DNA of 64,000 nucleotides from Siccirubricoccus deserti. Lineage in GTDB: Bacteria > Pseudomonadota > Alphaproteobacteria > Acetobacterales > Acetobacteraceae. The position numbers were made by a program, and so were the translations under genes. How positions within the stretch are numbered: position 1 is the first letter of the stretch; each line of letters begins with the position of its first letter. The DNA lies in assembly GCF_014283215.1 (NCBI RefSeq), contig NZ_JACOMF010000002.1:267044-331043 (forward strand). Reading direction: 5' to 3'. Shown here in pieces: positions 1-7,056 of the stretch. The notes below the pieces were generated by a model. The model had not been told where the DNA came from. It worked only from the letters and a program-made list of their open reading frames with translations, and searched no databases.

Positions 1-582
1 CGGCACCTGCGGCAACGCAACCCCGACCAGCGCGTCACGCGTGACCAGGGCGGCGAGCCGATCCTCCGACCAGCCCTCGGTCCCGGCGGGGCGCAGCGGC
101 AGGACCATCCAGCGGTAGTCGGCGGTGCTGTCCACCACCCGGAGCCGGGTGCCGGGCGGCAGGGTGGTGCCCCATTCCGCCAGCACCGCCCGCGGCTCCC
201 GCACCGCGCGGGAGCGGTACTCGAAACTCTTGTACCAGCTCGGCGGGTAGCCGAGCACGGCGCGCGGGTAGCAGGAACAGAGGGTGCAGACCACCAGGTG
301 GTGGAGGGTGGGAGTATCCTCCAGCACGCCGAGCGGCGGGGCGCCGGCCATGGAAACGCCCATCTGCTCGGCCGCCGCAGCACCGTCGCGCAGCATGAGG
401 GCGCGCCATTCCGGGTCAAGCCAGGCGCGGGCGACCATGCGGGCGCCGACCTCGGGGCTCGCGCGGTCGGTGCTGGCCTGCCGCGCTGCCAGCTCCGCTT
501 CGGAGACGAGGCCCCTGGCGGTCAGCGCGGCGATCAGGCGTTCCAGATGGGCGATGGATTGCGGGCGGGCGGGGGCGCTCAT
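1..582 (-). CDS. Nitrile hydratase / thiocyanate hydrolase-type metal-binding (alpha/gamma) subunit, partial
   Basis: Metallo-subunit of a nitrile hydratase-family enzyme, which hydrates nitriles to amides; in thiocyanate hydrolase the same fold hydrolyses SCN-. The 194 codons visible run off the left window edge with no stop. The metal claw VCTLCSCYP is at residues 97-105 (C99, C102, S103, C104). Threonine in CTLC is the form usual in cobalt enzymes, while iron enzymes usually have serine. After it come PPSWYKSFEYRSRAVREPR and a GTEGW motif, all typical of the family. The ATG at 582 is preceded by GGAGG at good spacing. It is the last gene of a minus-strand operon after two genes that together equal one beta subunit. 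The substrate cannot be read from sequence: nitrile hydratase, toyocamycin-type three-subunit hydratase and thiocyanate hydrolase all remain possible. Confidence 0.93.
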   Translation of the reverse strand, partial: MSAPARPQSIAHLERLIAALTARGLVSEAELAARQASTDRASPEVGARMVARAWLDPEWRALMLRDGAAAAEQMGVSMAGAPPLGVLEDTPTLHHLVVCTLCSCYPRAVLGYPPSWYKSFEYRSRAVREPRAVLAEWGTTLPPGTRLRVVDSTADYRWMVLPLRPAGTEGWSEDRLAALVTRDALVGVALPQVP

Positions 583-637
583 GCAGCCCTCCGGTCGCTG
601 GAGCGCCGCATGGTGCGGAGGCGTGAATCGGCGGGCA

Positions 638-967
638 TCATGCCGCTTGCTCCTGGGATTCCAGTGGTTCCAGCCAATGCTCGAAGATCTCGACCAGCAG
701 GCTGTCGCCCGGCGCGCCCTCGTTCCAGATCGGTGGCTGGTCGAACAGCACATGGTACAGCGCGCGCTTCGGTGCCGGCCGGGCGAAGGCAAGGTCCTCG
801 GGGTTGGCGAAGCTGCCGAGCACCGCCTGCACCGTGCCCAGCCGCCCGCGCAGGTAATGCGGCGTGCGGATATGCGCCGAGGGCAGGCCGTTGGGCTGCG
901 GCCGCTGTTCCGGCCAGTCGTATCTCACCCGGACGCGGTCACCCGGGGCGAAGCGCGCCTCGGTCAT
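638..967 (-). CDS. Nitrile hydratase beta subunit, C-terminal half (SH3-like domain) as a separate gene
   Basis: 109-residue protein matching only the C-terminal SH3-like domain of the nitrile hydratase beta subunit. Typical features are FAPGDRVRVR at the start, HIRTPHYLRGRLG in the middle, and YHVLFDQPPIW near the end. A fused beta subunit is normally about 220 residues, so this is half of it. The ATG at 967 overlaps the stop of the upstream beta-N gene as ATGA, so the two are translationally coupled; the alpha-type gene begins 56 bp downstream. In thiocyanate hydrolase and toyocamycin nitrile hydratase the beta subunit is likewise split in two. The protein is expected to wrap the metal subunit at the active-site interface. 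Confidence 0.9.
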   Translation of the reverse strand: MTEARFAPGDRVRVRYDWPEQRPQPNGLPSAHIRTPHYLRGRLGTVQAVLGSFANPEDLAFARPAPKRALYHVLFDQPPIWNEGAPGDSLLVEIFEHWLEPLESQEQAA

Positions 968-1257
968 TTCAGCTCCTCCGGGGTCACGACGCCCTTCTCG
1001 ATCAGCAGGCTGGTGATGCTGGTCAGCCAGCGCTCGTAATAGGTGAGGGAGAAGTACTCCTCCTCGGGGATCGCCTCGATCCCCCGGCGCAACTCGTCCA
1101 CCGTCATCATTTTCTTCTGCGCCAAAATCTGGCGCAGCGCATCGACCCGCTTGCCGAAGGCATCCGGCGGCGCCTCGTCGTGCTCCACCGGGGTGCAGCG
1201 GAAGCGGCTGAGGCCGCCGATGTCATGGATGGCGGGGGTGGGTTCGACGTCGCTCAT
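964..1257 (-). CDS. Nitrile hydratase beta subunit, N-terminal half as a separate gene
   Basis: 97-residue protein corresponding to the helical N-terminal domain of the nitrile hydratase beta subunit. It shows IHDIGGLSRF near the N terminus (residues about 10-19) and the conserved block SLTYYERWLTSITSLLIEKG near the C terminus. It lacks the SH3-like half, which is the next gene. It is the first gene of the operon beta-N, beta-C, alpha, the same order reported for the thiocyanate hydrolase genes. Some databases call stand-alone proteins of this type nitrile hydratase accessory protein, so a chaperone role is an alternative to a structural subunit. Confidence 0.88.
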   Translation of the reverse strand: MSDVEPTPAIHDIGGLSRFRCTPVEHDEAPPDAFGKRVDALRQILAQKKMMTVDELRRGIEAIPEEEYFSLTYYERWLTSITSLLIEKGVVTPEELK

Positions 1258-1318
1258 GCGGCGAGGCTAGATCAGGTTCGGGGGCGGCGTCCACGCCTGC
1301 CCGCCGGTATGCGGCCGG

Positions 1319-2281
1319 TCACTTCACCTCCTCATCCCCGGCCACGCCGAACAGCTCGTTGCGCCTGATCCAGCCGCGATAGTCGGCGACCTGCACCTCG
1401 CACCATTGCTCGCCGGCCCCGCAATGGCGCACCCGGCCGATGACACCAGGGCGCAGCCGGGCGACCTCGGCGGCGCCCTCTTCCGGCGCGCGGCGCATCA
1501 CCCGTTCATGGCCCTGTACCAGGAAGGTCCGGCGGCTGGTGAGCAGCGGCCGCTGGACCCAGCCCTCGGTGCCCTCGGAATCGCGGATGCGGCGCCAGTT
1601 CTGGTGCTCATCGACGATCTGCACCGGCAGGTCCTTGCGCTGGTAGGTCCATTCGATCGGGTAGCGGAGGTCCGGCCCGACCCGCAGGTTCACCTGGTTG
1701 GAGCCGAGGGCCGCGAAGCGCGGCAGCGGCAGGCCGGTGGCGGTGCCGACCCGGGGGGTGGGGGGCGGTGGCGGCTCGGCCGGGCGGGCGGGCTCCGGCG
1801 GGCGGGCCACGGCGGCGGCGCCAGCCACGGCGGCAGCTCCGCCGACAGCGGCCCCGGCTGCGCGGCGGCGGGCATTGCTCCCCCCCGGCGGAGTGGCAGG
1901 CGGCGCATCCGAAGGCTGGGGCGGCTGGCCGACGCGGCGTGGCGCGCCGGAGCGGAGTGGCTTGATCACCGGCGCGGGGCGGGGCGTCGGCGCCGTCGCC
2001 TGGGGCGGGCGGGGGTTGGTGGCAGGCCGTGTCGCCGGTGGCGGGGCGGCGGCCCGCGGCGCAGTGGGCGAGGCTGGCCGGCGCGCCGGGGCCGCAGGGG
2101 CGGGCTCGGCCCCCCGCGGCGGGGTCGGCGGCGGCAGGCTGCCCGCCTGGCCGAGGCTGCTCTGCGCCAGTGCCGGCGGCGCCAGCACCAGCCACGCAAG
2201 CAGCGGTAGCCAGGCGGTGGGCGGGGAAATGAGTCGTGGGATCACCGGAAGGGCATCGCCCGAAAGGGCGATTTGGGTCAA
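1319..2281 (-). CDS. Secreted SH3-repeat protein with a long Pro/Ala-rich linker
   Basis: 320 residues. The N terminus is hydrophobic and ends in LAPPALAQ, a likely signal peptidase I site near residue 40. A low-complexity Pro/Ala/Arg linker follows to about residue 180. The C-terminal 130 residues contain two tandem bacterial SH3-like units (family SH3_4/SH3_3). The first holds NLRVGPDLRYPIEW and WRRIRDSEGTEGWV; the second holds GVIGRVRHCGAGEQWCEV and YRGWIRRNELFG. Such modules usually bind peptidoglycan or partner proteins in the periplasm. The start may lie further in, because residues 1-20 are a poor n-region. It lies 92 bp downstream of the DsrE-like gene on the same strand. Its specific role is unknown. 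Confidence 0.8.
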   Translation of the reverse strand: MTQIALSGDALPVIPRLISPPTAWLPLLAWLVLAPPALAQSSLGQAGSLPPPTPPRGAEPAPAAPARRPASPTAPRAAAPPPATRPATNPRPPQATAPTPRPAPVIKPLRSGAPRRVGQPPQPSDAPPATPPGGSNARRRAAGAAVGGAAAVAGAAAVARPPEPARPAEPPPPPTPRVGTATGLPLPRFAALGSNQVNLRVGPDLRYPIEWTYQRKDLPVQIVDEHQNWRRIRDSEGTEGWVQRPLLTSRRTFLVQGHERVMRRAPEEGAAEVARLRPGVIGRVRHCGAGEQWCEVQVADYRGWIRRNELFGVAGDEEVK

Positions 2282-2373
2282 GCACAGCCTGCGGTGTGAT
2301 CATCCGATGCGGGATCAACCAGAGGTGTGGAGCAGGCGACCAGACACCAGGATCGGGGCTGCGGCGCCCGGCG

Positions 2374-2745
2374 CTACAGAGACAGCATCTGCCCTTCGCC
2401 CACTGCCGCCAGGAAGGTGGCCACACCAGCCACCTCCACCCCGGGCGCCAGGGCGCCGCCGGCCAATCCTTCGGCCCGCAGCCCCGCCTCGCAGGCGATG
2501 CGGCGCAGGCCGAGCTCCCCGGCCGCCTCCAGCAGTACCGCCAGGGTCGCGACGCCACGCTCCGCCAGCACCGCCTCCCGCGCATCCGCCAGCAGCGGAG
2601 AGGGGGCGAGAAACAGCCGGCAGCCGGCGTTGGTGGCGAAGAGGGTGACGTCGCGGCCGAGCGCGGCTGCTGCGGTCGCCATCACCAGCGCGTAATGCGC
2701 CCGCTCATGCCCGCCCGAGAGCAGCAGGATGCCAAGCGGCCTCAT
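2374..2745 (-). CDS. DsrE-family protein
   Basis: 123 residues with a DsrE/DsrF-like alpha/beta fold: a first strand GILLLSGG, a helix HYALVMATAAAALG, then VTLFATNAGCRLFL and a conserved cysteine in RRIACEAGL. Members act as sulfurtransferase or sulfur-relay subunits, or as small binding proteins of unknown ligand. The ATG at 2745 overlaps the stop of the upstream MoeB/ThiF-like gene as ATGA. A longer reading back to 2880 exists but would overlap that gene by about 135 bp. Coupling to an E1-like enzyme suggests a part in sulfur-carrier chemistry; this is inference from context. Confidence 0.75.
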   Translation of the reverse strand: MRPLGILLLSGGHERAHYALVMATAAAALGRDVTLFATNAGCRLFLAPSPLLADAREAVLAERGVATLAVLLEAAGELGLRRIACEAGLRAEGLAGGALAPGVEVAGVATFLAAVGEGQMLSL

Positions 2746-3569
2746 CCGGCGACGCAGACCAGCGGCGGCGGCGCGGCATGAGCCGAGAGGTCGCGGATGG
2801 TGGCCGCCTCGCCGCACAGGGCGCAGCCGGGATCGCGCCGCAGCTTCACCGTGCGGAAGCGGGTGTCGAGCGCATCCCACAGCAGCAGCCGGCCGGACAT
2901 GCCCTCGCCGATGCCCATGATCTCCTTCAGCACCTCCGTGGCCTGCAGGGTGCCCATCACCCCGGTGACGGCACCGAGCACGCCGGCTTCCGAGCAGGAG
3001 GGCACCAGCCCGTCCGGCGGCGGTTCCGGATGCAGGCAGCGATGGCAGGGATGGGGCGGGCCGAGGTGGGATTTGTAGGTCGAGAGCTGCCCCTCGAAGC
3101 GCAGCACCGCGGCCGAGACCAACGGCCGGCCGAGCAAATGGCAGGCATCGCCCAGCAGGAAGCGGGTGGCGAAATTATCGGTGCCGTCGCAGATGATGTC
3201 GTAGCGCGGGATCAGCGCCCGGGCGGTTTCGGCGTCCAGACGGATGGAATGGGTCTCGACCCGCACCTCGGGGTTCAGCGCGGTCAGGGTCTCGGCGGCG
3301 CTTTCGGCCTTGTTGCGACCGATCCGGGCGGTGGCGTGGACCACCTGGCGCTGCAGGTTGGAAAGCTCCAGCGTGTCGTGGTCGACCAGCCCGATGGTGC
3401 CGACCCCGGCCGCCGCGAGATAGAGCGTCAGCGGCGCGCCGAGCCCGCCGGCGCCGATCACCAGCACCCGCGCCGCACGCAGCTTCGCCTGGCCGATGGC
3501 GCCGACATCCTGCAGCAGGATATGGCGGGAGTAGCGGTGCAGCTCGGCGTCCGAGAAGTCGAGGTCCAT
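2742..3569 (-). CDS. moeB: MoeB/ThiF/HesA-family adenylyltransferase
   Basis: 275-residue E1-like enzyme that adenylates the C-terminal glycine of a sulfur-carrier protein (MoaD or ThiS). It begins FSDAELHRYSRHILL, has the Rossmann motif VLVIGAGGLGAP, DHDTLELSNLQRQ for ATP binding, and CDGTDNFATR. The zinc ligands are the CHRC and CALC pairs. A cysteine in VPSCSEAGVLGAVTG lies where family members carry their conserved cysteine. Length is normal for MoeB without the rhodanese domain. ATG 3569 is chosen because the family begins near there; ATG 3605 is an in-frame alternative. No moaD or thiS lies in the window, so the carrier protein is unknown. Confidence 0.88.
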   Translation of the reverse strand: MDLDFSDAELHRYSRHILLQDVGAIGQAKLRAARVLVIGAGGLGAPLTLYLAAAGVGTIGLVDHDTLELSNLQRQVVHATARIGRNKAESAAETLTALNPEVRVETHSIRLDAETARALIPRYDIICDGTDNFATRFLLGDACHLLGRPLVSAAVLRFEGQLSTYKSHLGPPHPCHRCLHPEPPPDGLVPSCSEAGVLGAVTGVMGTLQATEVLKEIMGIGEGMSGRLLLWDALDTRFRTVKLRRDPGCALCGEAATIRDLSAHAAPPPLVCVAG

Positions 3570-3702
3570 GGCAGGGATATGGGGCGGGCTTGAGGCCGGG
3601 TCCATCCTCCGGCCGGTGCGGAATTCCGTGCGGGTGCGGAAGAGCTGGCCCGCCCGGGCTTGGCCCGTGCATCCGGTTCCGCCGAGGCATCAGCAGCCTG
3701 GG

Positions 3703-3725
3703 ATGGCCGGGTCAACTCCGGCCGT
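3703..3725. repeat. REP-like hairpin, copy 1
   Basis: 8-bp stem with a 7-nt loop: ATGGCCGG, gtcaact, CCGGCCGT, followed by GACGG. There is one G-T wobble in the stem. Same geometry and core as the copies at 22347 and 26075. It lies upstream of the MoeB-like gene and downstream of the Bug receptor 3766-4722. Confidence 0.6.
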
Positions 3726-3765
3726 GACGGTTGGCGAACGCGCCCCCCGCTTTCCCAGCCGCCGA

Positions 3766-4722
3766 TCAGTCCCGCCAGGGATGCGCCGCCCAGAGCTTTT
3801 CGTAATGCGTCTTCATCGCCACCAGCTCCGCCCGGTACTCGTCCGGCCCGAGGATGCGCAGCGGCAGGGCGAGTTGGGTCGCCACCACCTGCCATTCCGG
3901 ATCATTCGCCGCCTTGCGCGCCGCATCCACGATGCGGTCCAGCACCGGGCGCGGCAGGCCGGCCGGGGCGGCAAGGCCGCGCATCGAGCCCTCCACCACG
4001 TCGAAGCCCTGTTCGCGGAAGGTTGGCACATCCGCCATCACCGGCCAGCGCGTCGTGCCCATCTGGCCGATCGGGCGGAACAGCCCCTGGCGGAAATCGC
4101 CGATCGCCTCGCCGATGTTGGTGACGGCGAGGTCGATCTGCTTGGCGATGGTCGCGGTGCGCACCGGAGCGCCGCCGGCGAAGGGCACGTGCAGGAATTT
4201 GGTGCCGGTCACCCGTTCCAGCGCCAGCACCGCCAGATGGTCGTCGGAGCCGATGCCGGAAGTGCCGTAGCTGACCTGGCCCGGCCGCTTCTTCGCTTCC
4301 GCCACCAGATCGGCGACATTGCGGATCGGGCTGTCCGGCACCACCCAGATGGCACCGGGGTCGTCCACGATGTTCAGCACCGGGGAGAAGTCGTCCAGCC
4401 GGAAGCGTGCCTGTGGCCGCTCGATCGGGATGGTGACGATGGTCGGGGTGTTGATGAAGCCGATGGTGTAGCCATCCGGCTTGCTGCGGGCGAGTTCGGT
4501 GAAGCCGATCTCGCCGGCGGCGCCGGGCCGGTTGGTGATCACCACGGGCTGGCCGAGGTACTTCTCCATGATCCGCGCCAGTGGCCGCGCCGCGATATCG
4601 GTGCCGCCACCGGCCGGGAAGGCGATGACCATGGTCAGCGGGCGGTCGGGATAGCTCTGGGCAATCGCCGGGCGGGCGAGGGGAATGCTGGCCATCCCGG
4701 CAAGCAGGGCGCGTCGCTGCAT
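3766..4722 (-). CDS. Bug-family (TctC-like) tripartite tricarboxylate transporter receptor
   Basis: 318-residue periplasmic solute receptor of the Bug/TctC family. The signal peptide MQRRALLAGM...ARPAIAQ ends near residue 22. Hallmarks are YPDRPLTMVIAFPAGGGTD, GQPVVITNRPGAAG, KPDGYTIGF and YGTSGIGSDDHLA. The ATG at 4722 has GGGAGGAG upstream. No TctA or TctB membrane gene is nearby, which is usual for the expanded Bug families. It shares long identical blocks with the receptor at 7057-8013 (same length, same strand). The ligand is unknown; family members bind carboxylates, amino acids or aromatic acids. Confidence 0.9.
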   Translation of the reverse strand: MQRRALLAGMASIPLARPAIAQSYPDRPLTMVIAFPAGGGTDIAARPLARIMEKYLGQPVVITNRPGAAGEIGFTELARSKPDGYTIGFINTPTIVTIPIERPQARFRLDDFSPVLNIVDDPGAIWVVPDSPIRNVADLVAEAKKRPGQVSYGTSGIGSDDHLAVLALERVTGTKFLHVPFAGGAPVRTATIAKQIDLAVTNIGEAIGDFRQGLFRPIGQMGTTRWPVMADVPTFREQGFDVVEGSMRGLAAPAGLPRPVLDRIVDAARKAANDPEWQVVATQLALPLRILGPDEYRAELVAMKTHYEKLWAAHPWRD

Positions 4723-4881
4723 GAAGCTCCTCCCGATGGCCGCTTGTTGTTGCGGCATCCTTGCGGTGGATCGGACCATAACGGGCGCGGCCGCGCAACC
4801 GGGCGGTCATCGGATTGGGCTGGCGGCGTCCCCGGCGTCCCGGCATGCTCGATCCGGTTGCGGCATGGCGGGAGGCTGCGG

Positions 4882-5898
4882 ATGCGTCGCTGGATGGCCG
4901 GGCTGCTGATGGGGCTGGGGTGGGCAGGGCTGGCCGGCATGGCGCAGGCCGGCACCACGCTGGATGCGGTGCGCCGGAATGGGGTGGTGCGCTGCGCCGT
5001 CTCCACCGGGCTTGCCGGCATGTCGCAGCCGGATGCCCAAGGCCTCTGGCGCGGCTTCGACACCGATATCTGCCGCGCCGTCGCCGCCGCGGTCTTCGGC
5101 GATGCCGGCAAGGTGCATTTCGTCCCCACCACCGCCGCGACGCGCTTCACCGCGCTGCAATCCGGCGAGGCGGACATGCTGAGCCGCACCACGGCGCTGA
5201 CCGTGGCGCGCGACAGCCAGCTCGGGCTGAGCATCACCGTGCCGCATTTCTTCACCGGCCAGGGCGTGCTGGTGCATCGCCGCCTCAACATCACCCGGGC
5301 GGAGCAGCTGGACGGCGCCACCTTCTGCGCCACCCAGGCCAGCGAGATCGAGCGCAACCTGGCGGATTGGGCGCGGCAGAAGAACCTGCGCATCAGCACC
5401 ATCCCCTTCGACACCCCGCCCACCATCCTGCAGGCCTTCCTGGCCGGCCGCTGCGACGCGATCAGCAACGACATGATCAATCTCTCGGGCAACCGCACCG
5501 CGGCGCCTGACCCGGATGCGCTGGTGCTGCTGCCCGACATCATCTTCAAGGAACCGCATGGCGTGCTGGTGCGGAACGGCGACCCGGAATGGGCTTCGCT
5601 GACCCGCTGGGCGGTCTTCGCGCTGATCCAGGCGGAGGAGATGGGCCTGACGCGGGAGAATGTCGCTCGTATCCGGGAGACGACGCAGGACCCGAAGATC
5701 CGCCGCTTCCTCGGCCTGACCGAGAATGTCGGCACCGGCTGGGGCCTGCCCGCGGGCTGGGCCTTCGAGGTGGTGCGGCAGGTCGGCAATTACGGCGAGG
5801 TGTTCGAGCGCGGCCCGGGCAAGGTGCTGGGGATGGAGCGCGGGCCGAACCGGCTGTGGACGGAAGGCGGGATGCTGATGTCCTGGCTGTGGCAGTAG
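4882..5898 (+). CDS. General amino-acid ABC transporter substrate-binding protein (AapJ/BztA-like)
   Basis: 338 residues. A signal peptide ends near AGMAQAG (about residue 23). The mature protein begins TTLDAVRRNGVVRCAVSTG, has GFDTDICRAVAAAVFGD, then LQSGEADMLSRTTALTVARD, a pattern typical of AapJ/BztA receptors for polar amino acids. Near the C terminus WGLPAGWAFEVVRQVGNYGE is also characteristic. The permease and ATPase genes that normally follow (aapQMP) are absent, so it is an orphan receptor in this window. ATG 4882 was chosen because the signal peptide starts there; the open frame continues upstream without coding character. Confidence 0.88.
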   Translation: MRRWMAGLLMGLGWAGLAGMAQAGTTLDAVRRNGVVRCAVSTGLAGMSQPDAQGLWRGFDTDICRAVAAAVFGDAGKVHFVPTTAATRFTALQSGEADMLSRTTALTVARDSQLGLSITVPHFFTGQGVLVHRRLNITRAEQLDGATFCATQASEIERNLADWARQKNLRISTIPFDTPPTILQAFLAGRCDAISNDMINLSGNRTAAPDPDALVLLPDIIFKEPHGVLVRNGDPEWASLTRWAVFALIQAEEMGLTRENVARIRETTQDPKIRRFLGLTENVGTGWGLPAGWAFEVVRQVGNYGEVFERGPGKVLGMERGPNRLWTEGGMLMSWLWQ

Positions 5899-5995
5899 CG
5901 ACGGCCGCCGGGGCGGCGGCTCTTCTCCCGCGGATGTGCGCCCGGCCGCTGAGGTTCGGTATACTATTCCCGGAAATTCTCCGGAGATGCTCCGC

Positions 5996-6256
5996 ATGTC
6001 GTTGCCGCGGGAAAAATCGGTTGAGGTCCTGGGCGTGCTGATCGCGCTGATCGGCTCGGGCGCCGGGGTTCTGGCGTACCTCAATGATGTTCATGTCTGG
6101 CCAGCCAATGGCCCGGGCGAGCCGGCCGTCACCGCGCCACCGCCCCTCCAGACGCCAGCGCCCGCGCCGCCCGCTCCCCAGACCACCTACGGCCCGAACT
6201 CGCCGAACATCAGCGGCGTGAACGGTCCGGTGAACCTGAATTACGGCAAGCCATGA
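5996..6256 (+). CDS. Small membrane-anchored protein with a C-terminal NSPN-x-SGV motif
   Basis: 86 residues. One predicted transmembrane helix, VLGVLIALIGSGAGVLAYL, lies near residues 10-28. A Pro/Ala-rich linker follows, and the last 23 residues carry TYGPNSPNISGVNG and end NLNYGKP. GGAG at 5983-5986 lies 9 bp before the ATG at 5996. TATACT at 5960-5965 could be a -10 element. Its stop overlaps the start of the next gene as ATGA, and that gene repeats the motif at its own N terminus. The function is not recognised. Confidence 0.65.
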   Translation: MSLPREKSVEVLGVLIALIGSGAGVLAYLNDVHVWPANGPGEPAVTAPPPLQTPAPAPPAPQTTYGPNSPNISGVNGPVNLNYGKP

Positions 6257-6813
6257 GGCGGCCAGTAGGGGCCGGCTGCCTGGCTCTGCTCGCATTCCTG
6301 GCTCCCGCGGGCGACCTTCACGCTCAATCCCAGAGCACGCATGGCCGCAACAGCCCGAATTTTTCCGGCGTAACTGGGAATGTCACCATCTACTACGGGA
6401 CACCAAGCCCCGCGCCTTCCGGCAGCGCCGCGCCGGTGCAGACCACCAGGGCGGTGACCGTCGAGTTGCTGCAATGCGCCGAAGCGCATCGCTCGATGCG
6501 CTGCGACATCAGCGTGACGGCCAAGGAGCGCAGCATCCTGTTCCGGCTGATGGGCGACGCCAATTCGGCGCGCGCCAACTCCGCCTTCACTCCGGTGGGC
6601 AGCCGCATGACCTACACCGCAGGGGTGAACTTCGGCCGCAGCGGCCCGGTCGGGGCAAGAAGCGTCCGGCTGGAGCCGGATGCACCGAAAACCGCCTACC
6701 TTCTCATCCGCGATCTGCCCGCCGGTGTGCGGGGCGGGGTGCTGACCGTCTGGTACGAAATCGACCGGCAGTTGGGACGGGCCGAGTTTGCCATCGCCGC
6801 ACGCGGCGGCTGA
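6253..6813 (+). CDS. Secreted protein with an N-terminal NSPN-x-SGV motif
   Basis: 186 residues. A signal peptide ends near DLHAQ (about residue 25). Directly after it, residues 29-51 read THGRNSPNFSGVTG followed by VTIYYGTP, nearly the same motif that ends the upstream protein. The remainder (about 60-186) looks like a beta-rich globular domain with two cysteines in LLQCAEAHRSMRC that could form a disulfide. It is translationally coupled to the preceding gene by an ATGA overlap. The family is not recognised; a surface or periplasmic partner of the membrane-anchored protein upstream is a reasonable inference. Confidence 0.68.
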   Translation: MRRPVGAGCLALLAFLAPAGDLHAQSQSTHGRNSPNFSGVTGNVTIYYGTPSPAPSGSAAPVQTTRAVTVELLQCAEAHRSMRCDISVTAKERSILFRLMGDANSARANSAFTPVGSRMTYTAGVNFGRSGPVGARSVRLEPDAPKTAYLLIRDLPAGVRGGVLTVWYEIDRQLGRAEFAIAARGG

Positions 6814-6831
6814 GCCGGCACCATCCTTCCG

Positions 6832-7038
6832 TCAGCCCAGCGCCGCCTCCGCCACATGCGCCTGCCGTGCCGCCGCCTGCATCTGCACCGGGTCGGCGGC
6901 GTGGAAACCGCAGGCGCCCTTGGCCAGATCGATCAGCGGCATCAAGGCTGCGTCGTCGCCCGGCCGGTACTGACCGAAGCCCTCGCCCACGCCGCAACGA
7001 TGCTGGCCATCGGCGCTAACCCCTCGGAGCAGAGTCAC
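6832..7038 (-). pseudogene. Remnant of 5-oxoprolinase subunit A (LamB/YcsF, PxpA)
   Basis: This 68-codon frame contains [20 protein letters not shown] and [20 protein letters not shown]. These correspond to the first roughly 55 residues of PxpA (usual pattern NADVGEGFG..., IACGFHAGDP). The very N terminus ([13 protein letters not shown]) is degraded and the frame stops after about 60 residues of a normally 250-residue protein. It lies just downstream of the Bug receptor at 7057-8013, on the same strand. It is almost certainly a decayed, non-functional fragment. Confidence 0.7.
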
Positions 7039-7056
7039 ACCTTCCGATGATCCGCT

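Noticed and set aside
1406..2648. Plus-strand open frames opposite the SH3-repeat and DsrE genes
   Set aside because: Arg/Gly-rich shadow frames of the Pro/Ala linker; no ribosome-binding site or domain.
3568..5898. 776-codon plus-strand open frame
   Set aside because: Only its last 338 codons (from 4882) encode a protein; the rest is antisense to the Bug receptor gene.
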